This document shows, piece after piece, positions 7,929-13,470 of a stretch of DNA of 13,470 nt. Made by a program: the position numbers and the translations under genes. Source of the DNA: Flavobacteriaceae bacterium (GTDB taxonomy: Bacteria; Bacteroidota; Bacteroidia; Flavobacteriales; Flavobacteriaceae); NCBI GenBank assembly GCA_030633225.1, contig DAOVTF010000013.1, positions 1 to 13,470 on the forward strand, written 5' to 3'. Every line of letters starts with the position of its first letter. Position 1 is the first letter of the stretch. Below the pieces are notes generated by a model, which made no database searches, had not been told where the DNA came from, and worked only from the letters and a program-made list of their open reading frames with translations.

Positions 7929-7958
7929 ATTAAATTTATAAAAACAATTTTAAGATTT

Positions 7959-9218
7959 ATGGATAGTATAAGTCAAAAAATTTCATTAGATGAAATTGAA
8001 AAAGCTCAGCAAAATATCAAAGAATTGGTAAAGCATACTCCATTGATTAAAATGCTGAATTTTTCTGAAAGATATGAAGCAAATATATTTTTTAAGCGTG
8101 AAGACCTGCAAAGAGTACGTTCTTATAAAATAAGAGGAGCATTCAATAAAATTAAAGATTTAGTTGATCATAAAAATGCAAAAACTGTTGTTTGTGCTAG
8201 TGCTGGTAATCATGCGCAAGGCGTGGCTCAAGTATGTCATTTTTTAGATATTAATGGAGTCATTTTTATGCCTTCCACAACTCCGCAACAAAAGATTCGG
8301 CAGGTTGAAATGTTTGGAAAGGAAAATATTGAAGTGAGATTAAATGGTGATACTTTTGATGCATGTTATGCTATTGCAAAAGAATATTGTGAAGCAAATA
8401 AATATGAATTTGTACATCCGTTTGATGATGAAAAGATTATAGCTGGTCAAGGAACTATAGGTTTGGAAATTCTTGATGATGTTAAAAATCCAATAGATTA
8501 TGTTTTTGTTCCGGTTGGAGGAGGAGGTTTAGCTTCCGGAATTATTAGTGTATTTAAGCAATTGAGTCCTAACACCAAAATCATTGGAGTAGAGCCTGAA
8601 GGGGCACCCTCTTTAAAAACCTCAATTAAGAATAATAAAAACACAAAACTCCAAAGTATTGATAAATTTGTTGATGGTGCATCTGTCAAAAAAGTTGGTG
8701 ACATCACATTTGATATTTGTAATAAATTTATTGATGATGTGATAACTGTCCCGGAAGGAAAAATTTGTTCCACATTACTTAAATTGTATAATGAAAAAGC
8801 TATTGTTGTAGAACCGGCAGGAGCTTTATCAATCGCAGCTTTAGATTATTACAAAGAAAAAATAAAAAGTAAAAATGTAGTTTGTGTTGTAAGTGGTGGT
8901 AATAATGATATTTCTCGTATGGAAGAAATTAAAGAAAGAGCCTTATTATTTGAAGGATTAAAGCATTATTTTATTATTAATTTTCCGCAAAGGGCAGGGG
9001 CTTTAAAAGAATTTGTGGTTAAAGTTTTAGGAGAAAATGACGATATTACTTTTTTTGAATATACTAAAAAGAATAGTAGAGCAAGAAGTGCTGCCGTAGT
9101 TGGTATTGAATTAAAGAATAAAGAGGATTATGCTCCAATGGTAAAAAGAATGAAGGAACTTGGTTTTTTAGGAGAGTACTTGAATGATAATCCGCAACTT
9201 TTTCAATTTTTGATTTAG
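7959..9218 (+). CDS. ilvA: threonine ammonia-lyase (threonine deaminase), biosynthetic, short form
   Basis: PLP enzyme of fold type II converting threonine to 2-oxobutanoate and ammonia, the committed step from threonine to isoleucine. The PLP-binding lysine is Lys57 in RSYKIRGAFNK; the phosphate-binding glycine loop is VGGGGLASG (186-194); SAGNHAQG precedes it. A single ACT-like regulatory domain follows from about residue 330 (GLKHYFIINFPQRAGALKEFV). The protein is 419 residues, shorter than E. coli IlvA (514), which carries two ACT-like repeats; the one-repeat form is common in Bacteroidota and Firmicutes. The catabolic (TdcB) alternative is less likely because of the ACT-like domain and the ilv context. 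The gene follows ilvC after 111 nt, across an intrinsic terminator. Confidence 0.96.
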   Translation: MDSISQKISLDEIEKAQQNIKELVKHTPLIKMLNFSERYEANIFFKREDLQRVRSYKIRGAFNKIKDLVDHKNAKTVVCASAGNHAQGVAQVCHFLDINGVIFMPSTTPQQKIRQVEMFGKENIEVRLNGDTFDACYAIAKEYCEANKYEFVHPFDDEKIIAGQGTIGLEILDDVKNPIDYVFVPVGGGGLASGIISVFKQLSPNTKIIGVEPEGAPSLKTSIKNNKNTKLQSIDKFVDGASVKKVGDITFDICNKFIDDVITVPEGKICSTLLKLYNEKAIVVEPAGALSIAALDYYKEKIKSKNVVCVVSGGNNDISRMEEIKERALLFEGLKHYFIINFPQRAGALKEFVVKVLGENDDITFFEYTKKNSRARSAAVVGIELKNKEDYAPMVKRMKELGFLGEYLNDNPQLFQFLI

Positions 9219-9241
9219 TTCTATTAACTTAACGCTGTATT

Positions 9242-9276
9242 TTTGATTTACAATTAGTTTGTTAATTATAATTTTG
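9242..9276 (+). promoter_or_regulatory. possible promoter for the MORN/TonB-C gene
   Basis: TTTG at 9242-9245 and TAATTTTG at 9269-9276 match the Bacteroidota -33 and -7 elements with a 23-nt spacer, at the upper end of the accepted range. Transcription would begin about 45 nt ahead of the ATG at 9329. A second -7 match, TATTTTTG at 9238-9245, overlaps the first element, with its nearest TTTG 25 nt away. Confidence 0.4.
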
Positions 9277-9328
9277 GGAGACTATTTGATTTAAAGTAAG
9301 CTAGATTCAAATCATTACAAAAGAACAT

Positions 9329-10048
9329 ATGAAATTAGTATTTGTTTTAATATTTTTTATCCTTGCAATAAACGGTTATTCTCAAGATACTATTTATCTG
9401 GATAAAAAGTATAAAAAGATAGATCAGAAAGAGCTTGCTAAATATTATCGTATTGTGATTCAAGATACTGATCACGGTAAAAAAGTAGCGGAACAAACAT
9501 TTAATTTAAATGGAAAAATTAAGATAGAGAGAATTTATTCTAATTATTATAAAAAGAATAAAAGTTTAGAAAAAAATACAATTTGGTATGAGAATGGGCA
9601 AATTCATATTGAAGGGAATTATACGAAGAAAAAAAAAGATGGATATTTTTATTCTTTTTGGGAAAATGGTAAATTAAAAAGAAAGGACTTATATAAAAAA
9701 GAAAATTTAGTAGAAGGTAAATGCTGGAATATTGAAGGGGATGAAGTGGAATATTATGATTTTGAAATTCAACCAGAATTTCCAGGAGGAAGAGAAGCTT
9801 TAGTTTTATATCTAAAGGAAAGTATAAATTATGTAAATATTCCTTCATCTAGTAAAGGTCAAAAAATTAAAATAAGCTTTTACATTGATACGGATGGATC
9901 TATTGTTGACGTTAATTTGATTAAGGGTGCTGATTCCATTACTGATAATGAAGCAAAAAAAATAATCCAAAATATGCCTAAATGGAAACCTGCAATACAA
10001 GATGGAAAAAGAGTAAAAGTGAAACGAACTCTACCATTATCTTTTTAA
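9329..10048 (+). CDS. secreted MORN-repeat protein with C-terminal TonB domain
   Basis: A 239-residue exported protein. Residues 1-19 form a signal peptide (MKLVFVLIFFILAINGYSQ) with probable cleavage after Gln19. The middle part (about 85-135) has MORN-2-type repeats: WYENGQIHIEGNY, FWENGKLKRKDLY, then a degenerate third unit around NLVEGKCWNIEGDEVEYY. The C-terminal part (about 150-239) resembles the TonB C-terminal domain: EFPGGREALVLYLKESI, ISFYIDTDGSIVDVNLIKG and MPKWKPAIQDGKRVKVKRTLPLSF. Unlike a canonical TonB it appears to have a cleavable signal peptide and no membrane anchor or Pro-rich linker, so it is likely periplasmic and probably not an ordinary energy transducer. Family context in Bacteroidota includes many such proteins of unknown role. 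A GNAT gene follows after 27 nt. Confidence 0.85.
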   Translation: MKLVFVLIFFILAINGYSQDTIYLDKKYKKIDQKELAKYYRIVIQDTDHGKKVAEQTFNLNGKIKIERIYSNYYKKNKSLEKNTIWYENGQIHIEGNYTKKKKDGYFYSFWENGKLKRKDLYKKENLVEGKCWNIEGDEVEYYDFEIQPEFPGGREALVLYLKESINYVNIPSSSKGQKIKISFYIDTDGSIVDVNLIKGADSITDNEAKKIIQNMPKWKPAIQDGKRVKVKRTLPLSF

Positions 10049-10075
10049 AGTATGGATTAAAAAAAATTTATTTCA

Positions 10076-10621
10076 ATGATTAAGTTAACAACAAATAACC
10101 TTAAATTAAGACTGGTAAAAGCTTTGGACTTAAATGCAATTCATCAACTATTGACGTTACCAGAGACAGACCGTTTTAATACATTGGGTTTGCCTAAAAA
10201 CGTAGAGGTAACAAAATCATTTTTAGAAGATTGGGTCGAAGCGATTCAAAAAGAAAAAATAACCAACTATACTTTTACAATTCTAGATAAACAAAACGAA
10301 AAGTTTATTGGTCTTTTTGGTTTGAATTTAGGTAGAGAAGTATTTAATAGTGGAGAAGTTTGGTATAAATTACATCCAAATTATTGGGGTAAAGGTTATG
10401 CAACTGAATCTTTAGAGTGCATATTAGATTATTGTTTTAAAGATTTGAATTTACATAGAATTGAAGCCGGTTGTGCTGTTGAAAATATAGCGTCGTTAAA
10501 AGTTATGGAAAAAGCAGGAATGATTAAAGAAGGAAGATGTAGAAAAGTGCTACCATTAAAAAATGGTTGGAGTGATACTTTTGAATATGCAATTTTAGAT
10601 ACAGATAAAAGAGCAAGTTAA
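10076..10621 (+). CDS. GNAT family N-acetyltransferase, RimJ/RimL-like
   Basis: Probable acetyl-CoA-dependent acetyltransferase of 181 residues. The opening LTTNNLKLRLVKALDLNAIHQLL is typical of the RimJ/RimL-type branch (Acetyltransf_3). Acetyl-CoA-binding motif A is WYKLHPNYWGKGYATESL, with the (Q/R)xxGx(G/A)-like core NYWGKGYA, and motif B is NIASLKVMEKAGMIKEGRCRK. The substrate cannot be told: ribosomal protein N-termini, amino acids, antibiotics and nucleotide sugars are all used within the family. It starts 27 nt after the MORN/TonB-C gene and may share its transcript. Its stop is 3 nt from the convergent pseudouridine synthase gene, with no hairpin between them. Confidence 0.9.
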   Translation: MIKLTTNNLKLRLVKALDLNAIHQLLTLPETDRFNTLGLPKNVEVTKSFLEDWVEAIQKEKITNYTFTILDKQNEKFIGLFGLNLGREVFNSGEVWYKLHPNYWGKGYATESLECILDYCFKDLNLHRIEAGCAVENIASLKVMEKAGMIKEGRCRKVLPLKNGWSDTFEYAILDTDKRAS

Positions 10622-10624
10622 AAT

Positions 10625-11317
10625 CTATTTTATATTAATAGCATTCCAAATAACATCATCAGGTAAAGGTGCTACAACACTAATATTATCTTTACTAACG
10701 GGATGAATAAATTCAATCTCTTTTGCGTGTAAATGTATACCACCATTTTTATTGCTTCGGTTAAATCCATATTTAAGATCTCCTTTAATAGGGCTACCTA
10801 TACTTGCTAATTGGCATCTAATTTGGTGATGACGACCCGTTTCTAAATCAATTTCAAGTAAAGCATAATTATCCAATTTTTGAATTAATTGATAATGTAA
10901 AATTGCTTTTTTACTTCCTTCTGTTTCTTTTTTATAAGCTGTTGATTTATTATTCTTAGGATTCTTTTTTAAAAAATGAACCAAAGTATCTGAGTCTTTA
11001 GGAGGAGAGTTTTTTACAATTGCCCAATAGGTCTTTTGAATGGTCTTTTCACGTAACATTTTATTCAAGCGTTCTAAAGCTTTTGAAGTACGTGCAAAAA
11101 TCACAATACCACTTGTTGGTCTGTCTAATCGATGTACAACACCTATAAAAACATTGCCAGGTTTGTTGTATTTAATGGCAATATATTCTTTTACAACATC
11201 ACTTAAAGGTTTGTCACCTGTTTTATCTCCCTGTACAATGTCTCCAACACGTTTATTAATGATAATGATATGATTATCTTCAAATAATATTTGTAAGTTC
11301 TTTTTGGTGCTGTGCAT
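10625..11317 (-). CDS. RluA-family RNA pseudouridine synthase
   Basis: Isomerises uridine to pseudouridine in rRNA or tRNA. At 230 residues it has the catalytic domain only, without an N-terminal S4 domain, resembling RluA/TruC-size members. The catalytic motif VVHRLDRPTSGIVIFART contains nucleophile Asp65; KTYWAIV follows, and the C-terminal motif ETGRHHQIRCQLASIGSPIKGD matches the usual TGRxHQIRxHL element. The beginning LFEDNHIIIINKRVGDIVQ is the standard first strand region. The target site cannot be assigned from sequence alone. It is convergent with the GNAT gene (3 nt apart) and divergent from the DUF2202 gene. Confidence 0.93.
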   Translation of the reverse strand: MHSTKKNLQILFEDNHIIIINKRVGDIVQGDKTGDKPLSDVVKEYIAIKYNKPGNVFIGVVHRLDRPTSGIVIFARTSKALERLNKMLREKTIQKTYWAIVKNSPPKDSDTLVHFLKKNPKNNKSTAYKKETEGSKKAILHYQLIQKLDNYALLEIDLETGRHHQIRCQLASIGSPIKGDLKYGFNRSNKNGGIHLHAKEIEFIHPVSKDNISVVAPLPDDVIWNAINIK

Positions 11318-11343
11318 TTAATGGGGTTTAAATCGTAAAAATA

Positions 11344-11351
11344 CAAATTTA
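11344..11351 (-). promoter_or_regulatory. possible -7 element for the pseudouridine synthase gene
   Basis: On the minus strand this reads TAAATTTG, an exact TAnnTTTG match, about 27 nt ahead of the start at 11317. No -33 TTG is visible at a proper distance, so the assignment is tentative. Confidence 0.3.
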
Positions 11352-11489
11352 TTATTCTACAGTAATGAATTAATTATTAAACGGTTAATGTGACCTAAGT
11401 AACATGAAAACAAAATTTTTTGATTAAACTATTAATTAAGTTTATAGTCTTACTAGAATAAACTAATTAAAAAATAAAAAACAATAATT

Positions 11490-12089
11490 ATGAAGTTAAT
11501 AAAGTATTTTGTATTGCTTTTCCTGTTTTTAGGGTGCAATGATTCTGATGAAGTAATCGAAGTTGATGATGAGCTTTCACAACAAGAAATGGAAGATTTA
11601 CAATTCTTAAAAGAAGAAGAAAAATTAGCACGAGATGTATATTTATATTCATACGATATATTTGGTCAAAATATATTTAAAAACATTTCGAATAGCGAGC
11701 AATCTCATATGAATAGTGTGACCGTTATATTAGATAAATATGGTATTCAAGATTTATCTTTAGAGGAAAGAGGGAAATTTTCTAATGATGTATTGCAAGA
11801 ATTATATGATGATTTAACAGAATTATCTGAAAAATCTCTTGAAGACGCATTAATTGTTGGAGCAACTGTTGAAGATTTGGATATAAATGATTTAAATACT
11901 TTTATTTCAAATACAGATCATCTTGATATTGAAGACATGTATCAAAAATTGAATTGTGGATCTAGAAATCATCTTAGATCATATATTAATAATTTGGATA
12001 ATTTAAATGGCTCTTACGACCCTCAATTTATTTCGGTAGAGGAGTTTGATGATATTGTTTATGGTTCTCATGAACAATGTAATAATTAA
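11490..12089 (+). CDS. DUF2202 ferritin-like lipoprotein
   Basis: A 199-residue predicted lipoprotein. The first 16 residues form an SPII signal peptide with lipobox LFLGC, lipidated at Cys16; an acidic stretch (DSDEVIEVDDE) follows. The rest matches what I recall of DUF2202, placed in the ferritin-like four-helix superfamily: LQFLKEEEKLARDVYLYSYDIFGQNIFKNI, then SEQSHMNSV, GATVEDLDINDL and CGSRNHLRSY. Candidate metal ligands are Glu43/Glu44, Glu70, His73, Glu148 and His161, by analogy with di-iron helices; metal binding is not proven. The function of the family is unknown. A c-type cytochrome lipoprotein gene starts 8 nt after the stop, so the two are almost certainly co-transcribed. The upstream 170-nt gap has no convincing promoter; an AT-rich 17-mer at 11457-11473 also occurs at 2237-2253. 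Confidence 0.85.
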   Translation: MKLIKYFVLLFLFLGCNDSDEVIEVDDELSQQEMEDLQFLKEEEKLARDVYLYSYDIFGQNIFKNISNSEQSHMNSVTVILDKYGIQDLSLEERGKFSNDVLQELYDDLTELSEKSLEDALIVGATVEDLDINDLNTFISNTDHLDIEDMYQKLNCGSRNHLRSYINNLDNLNGSYDPQFISVEEFDDIVYGSHEQCNN

Positions 12090-12097
12090 ATTTTAAA

Positions 12098-12601
12098 ATG
12101 AATAATATGAAAAATAATATAGTTTACCTTTTTATAATCGTAGTATTATTTGCTTCTTGTAATGAGCATAAAAAAGAAATTACTCAAGTAGTAGATAAAA
12201 TACCAAATGTTAAAAATACGCAAGAGTCTGAGGCATATACTTTACTTAAGAATCAGTGTTATGCTTGCCACAGCATTAATGCTCCATCTCATGATGATAT
12301 TATTGCACCACCAATGATTGCTGTGAAAAAAAGATATTTAAGAATGTATAGGGACAAAGAGGAATTTGTTGAAGCAGTTTCTAAATGGGCAATAAACCCA
12401 ATTGAGGAAAACGCAATAATGAGAGGAGCAGTTTCGCAATTTAAAGTCATGCCGAAGCAAAGCTTTAATGAAGCGGAGTTGAGAAAAATAGCTGAGTACA
12501 TGTTTGATAATGAGTTAGAAAAACCAGATTGGTTTATGGCACATGAAAAAGAGATGCATGGCGGTGGAAAAGGCAGAGGAATGGGGAGAAAGTTTGATTG
12601 A
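12098..12601 (+). CDS. c-type cytochrome / haem-binding lipoprotein
   Basis: A 167-residue lipoprotein with SPII signal ending LFASC (Cys21 lipidated). A single haem c attachment site CYACH lies at 54-58, followed by IIAPPM (68-73) and a likely Met axial ligand at Met118 (KVMPKQSF), as in small class I cytochromes; the helix AELRKIAEYMFDNEL is the usual C-terminal helix. The tail after 145 is rich in His, Gly, Lys and Met (HEKEMHGGGKGRGMGRKFD) and could bind metal, though this is a guess. The start is uncertain: ATG at 12107 (Met4) gives an equally good signal peptide. It lies 8 nt after the DUF2202 lipoprotein gene, suggesting an electron-transfer partner for that ferritin-like protein on the same membrane surface. 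Confidence 0.88.
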   Translation: MNNMKNNIVYLFIIVVLFASCNEHKKEITQVVDKIPNVKNTQESEAYTLLKNQCYACHSINAPSHDDIIAPPMIAVKKRYLRMYRDKEEFVEAVSKWAINPIEENAIMRGAVSQFKVMPKQSFNEAELRKIAEYMFDNELEKPDWFMAHEKEMHGGGKGRGMGRKFD

Positions 12602-12614
12602 AGTTTGGTTTTCT

Positions 12615-12648
12615 AAAGTTTAGTCAAATTTATTTTAGGCTAAACTTT
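12615..12648. terminator. weak inverted repeat between convergent genes
   Basis: AAAGTTTAG (12615-12623) and CTAAACTTT (12640-12648) form a perfect 9-bp stem with a 16-nt loop. The 3' arm lies inside the last codons of engB. There is no proper T-tract on either side, so bidirectional termination is only a possibility. Confidence 0.35.
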
Positions 12649-13234
12649 GGTTTACATTATCAATAAAATCTAATACTTCTTCTTTCCCAGCTTCATTTGT
12701 TGATGAAGTTATAAAATATGGTGGTAATTCTTCCCATGTTTCAAGCAATATCTTTTTATAAACCGCAATATTTTTAGGAAGAGCTGACTTATTTAATTTA
12801 TCAGTTTTTGTAAAAATAATAGCAAAAGGAATTCCATTTTCGCCCAAAAACTCCATAAACTCCAAGTCTATTTTTTGAGGTTCATGACGAGTGTCAACCA
12901 AAACAAAAGAACATGCCAATTGCATTCTTTTATTGAAATAATCTTTAATAAATTTTTGAAATGTTTTTCGTTTGTCCTTAGAGACTTTTGCAAAACCATA
13001 TCCCGGTAAATCAACCAAAAACCAATTATCATTAATGATAAAATGATTAATTAATTGTGTTTTACCTGGTTTGCCAGAAATTTTTGCCAATTTTTTATGA
13101 TTTGTTAGCATATTTATTAAAGAAGATTTTCCAACATTTGAACGACCTATAAAAGCATATTCTGGTATTTCTTCTTTTGGGCATTTAGAAACATCAGTAT
13201 TGCTTATTACAAATTTGGCTGATTTTATTTTCAT
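12635..13234 (-). CDS. engB: ribosome biogenesis GTPase EngB (YsxC/YihA)
   Basis: Essential-type TRAFAC GTPase that takes part in assembly of the large ribosomal subunit. The 199 residues have the full set of GTPase motifs: G1 GRSNVGKS (30-37), G2 Thr59 in GKPGKTQ, G3 DLPGYG (75-80), G4 TKTDK (142-146) and G5 TSS (176-178). The phrase [12 protein letters not shown] after G3 is diagnostic for EngB. Length is normal. It lies 31 nt downstream of the partial gene at the right edge and in the same direction, so the two may be co-transcribed; it converges on the cytochrome gene with a 33-nt gap. Confidence 0.97.
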   Translation of the reverse strand: MKIKSAKFVISNTDVSKCPKEEIPEYAFIGRSNVGKSSLINMLTNHKKLAKISGKPGKTQLINHFIINDNWFLVDLPGYGFAKVSKDKRKTFQKFIKDYFNKRMQLACSFVLVDTRHEPQKIDLEFMEFLGENGIPFAIIFTKTDKLNKSALPKNIAVYKKILLETWEELPPYFITSSTNEAGKEEVLDFIDNVNQSLA

Positions 13235-13265
13235 TTGTTATTGTTAATTTTTTGTAGCAATATTT

Positions 13266-13470
13266 TTAAAAAGTTGTTGATTTATTAATTCTTGTTATTT
13301 CAAATTCGTTTAAATCTATACCATAAAAGCCTCGAGAAGCTGATTTAGAATATTCATTTTTTTTATAACCTCCGAGCAAATATAACATATTGTTAGTGTA
13401 AAATAATTCAGAAGATTTAAGAAAAAGATCAATTAAATATTCATTTAACTCTTTTGTAATTATATTATAA
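13266..13470 (-). CDS. unidentified protein, C-terminal 67 residues, truncated by window edge
   Basis: The minus strand is open from the right edge to a TAA at 13268-13266, giving 67 codons. The peptide reads in part ELNEYLIDLFLKSSELFYTNNMLYLLGGYKKNEYS and ends FYGIDLNEFEITRINKSTTF. I do not recognise it. LYLLGG resembles the Kelch-repeat strand, but one motif is not enough to assign a family. A coding reading is supported by the unbroken frame in AT-rich DNA, the plausible composition and the close spacing to engB. An RNA-level or neighbour-window check would settle it. Confidence 0.65.
   Translation of the reverse strand, partial: YNIITKELNEYLIDLFLKSSELFYTNNMLYLLGGYKKNEYSKSASRGFYGIDLNEFEITRINKSTTF

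Noticed and set aside
1..13470. tRNA, rRNA, CRISPR, insertion sequence or prophage signatures
   Set aside because: No clover-leaf-like GC-rich stretch, no regularly spaced repeats, no transposase or integrase motifs were seen on either strand; the novelty lies in regulation rather than mobile DNA.

Overview
The window is a low-GC chromosomal segment (roughly 30% GC by eye) that looks like a marine-type Flavobacteriaceae (Bacteroidota). Evidence: TAnnTTTG-type promoter elements, weak or absent Shine-Dalgarno sequences before A-rich starts, a signal peptide ending in YSQ, SPII lipoproteins, a MORN/TonB-C protein, and E. coli-like long ketol-acid reductoisomerase. Genus cannot be told from the sequence alone.

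Left edge (1-304, minus) is the N-terminal part of a citramalate synthase-like gene. Next comes an unrecognised 514-residue helical protein (453-1997, plus). The core is a branched-chain amino acid operon, ilvD-ilvB-ilvN-ilvC (2352-7847), followed by an intrinsic terminator and then ilvA (7959-9218). In the 354-bp gap before ilvD I find a previously unlisted 21-codon ORF (2034-2099) with seven Ile and three Leu codons. A Bacteroidota-type promoter precedes it, and a perfect 11-bp terminator hairpin with a T-tract (2128-2157) follows it. A competing antiterminator pairing overlaps the leader stop codon. Together these form a classical ribosome-mediated (ilvL-like) attenuator, and this is the main discovery in the window.

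Working together: IlvB/IlvN form acetohydroxyacid synthase, IlvC reduces and isomerises, and IlvD dehydrates, giving the 2-oxo acids of Val and Ile. IlvA makes 2-oxobutanoate from threonine, while the citramalate synthase-like enzyme would start a second, pyruvate-derived route to 2-oxobutanoate. The final aminotransferase (ilvE) is not in the window. The terminator before ilvA suggests that ilvA can be controlled separately from ilvDBNC.

The right part is a mix of unrelated genes: a secreted MORN/TonB-C protein and a GNAT acetyltransferase (plus), an RluA-family pseudouridine synthase (minus), a two-gene lipoprotein unit of a DUF2202 ferritin-like protein and a c-type cytochrome (plus), then the ribosome-assembly GTPase EngB and the 3' end of an unidentified gene (both minus). 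No RNA genes, mobile elements, CRISPR arrays or long repeats were seen.
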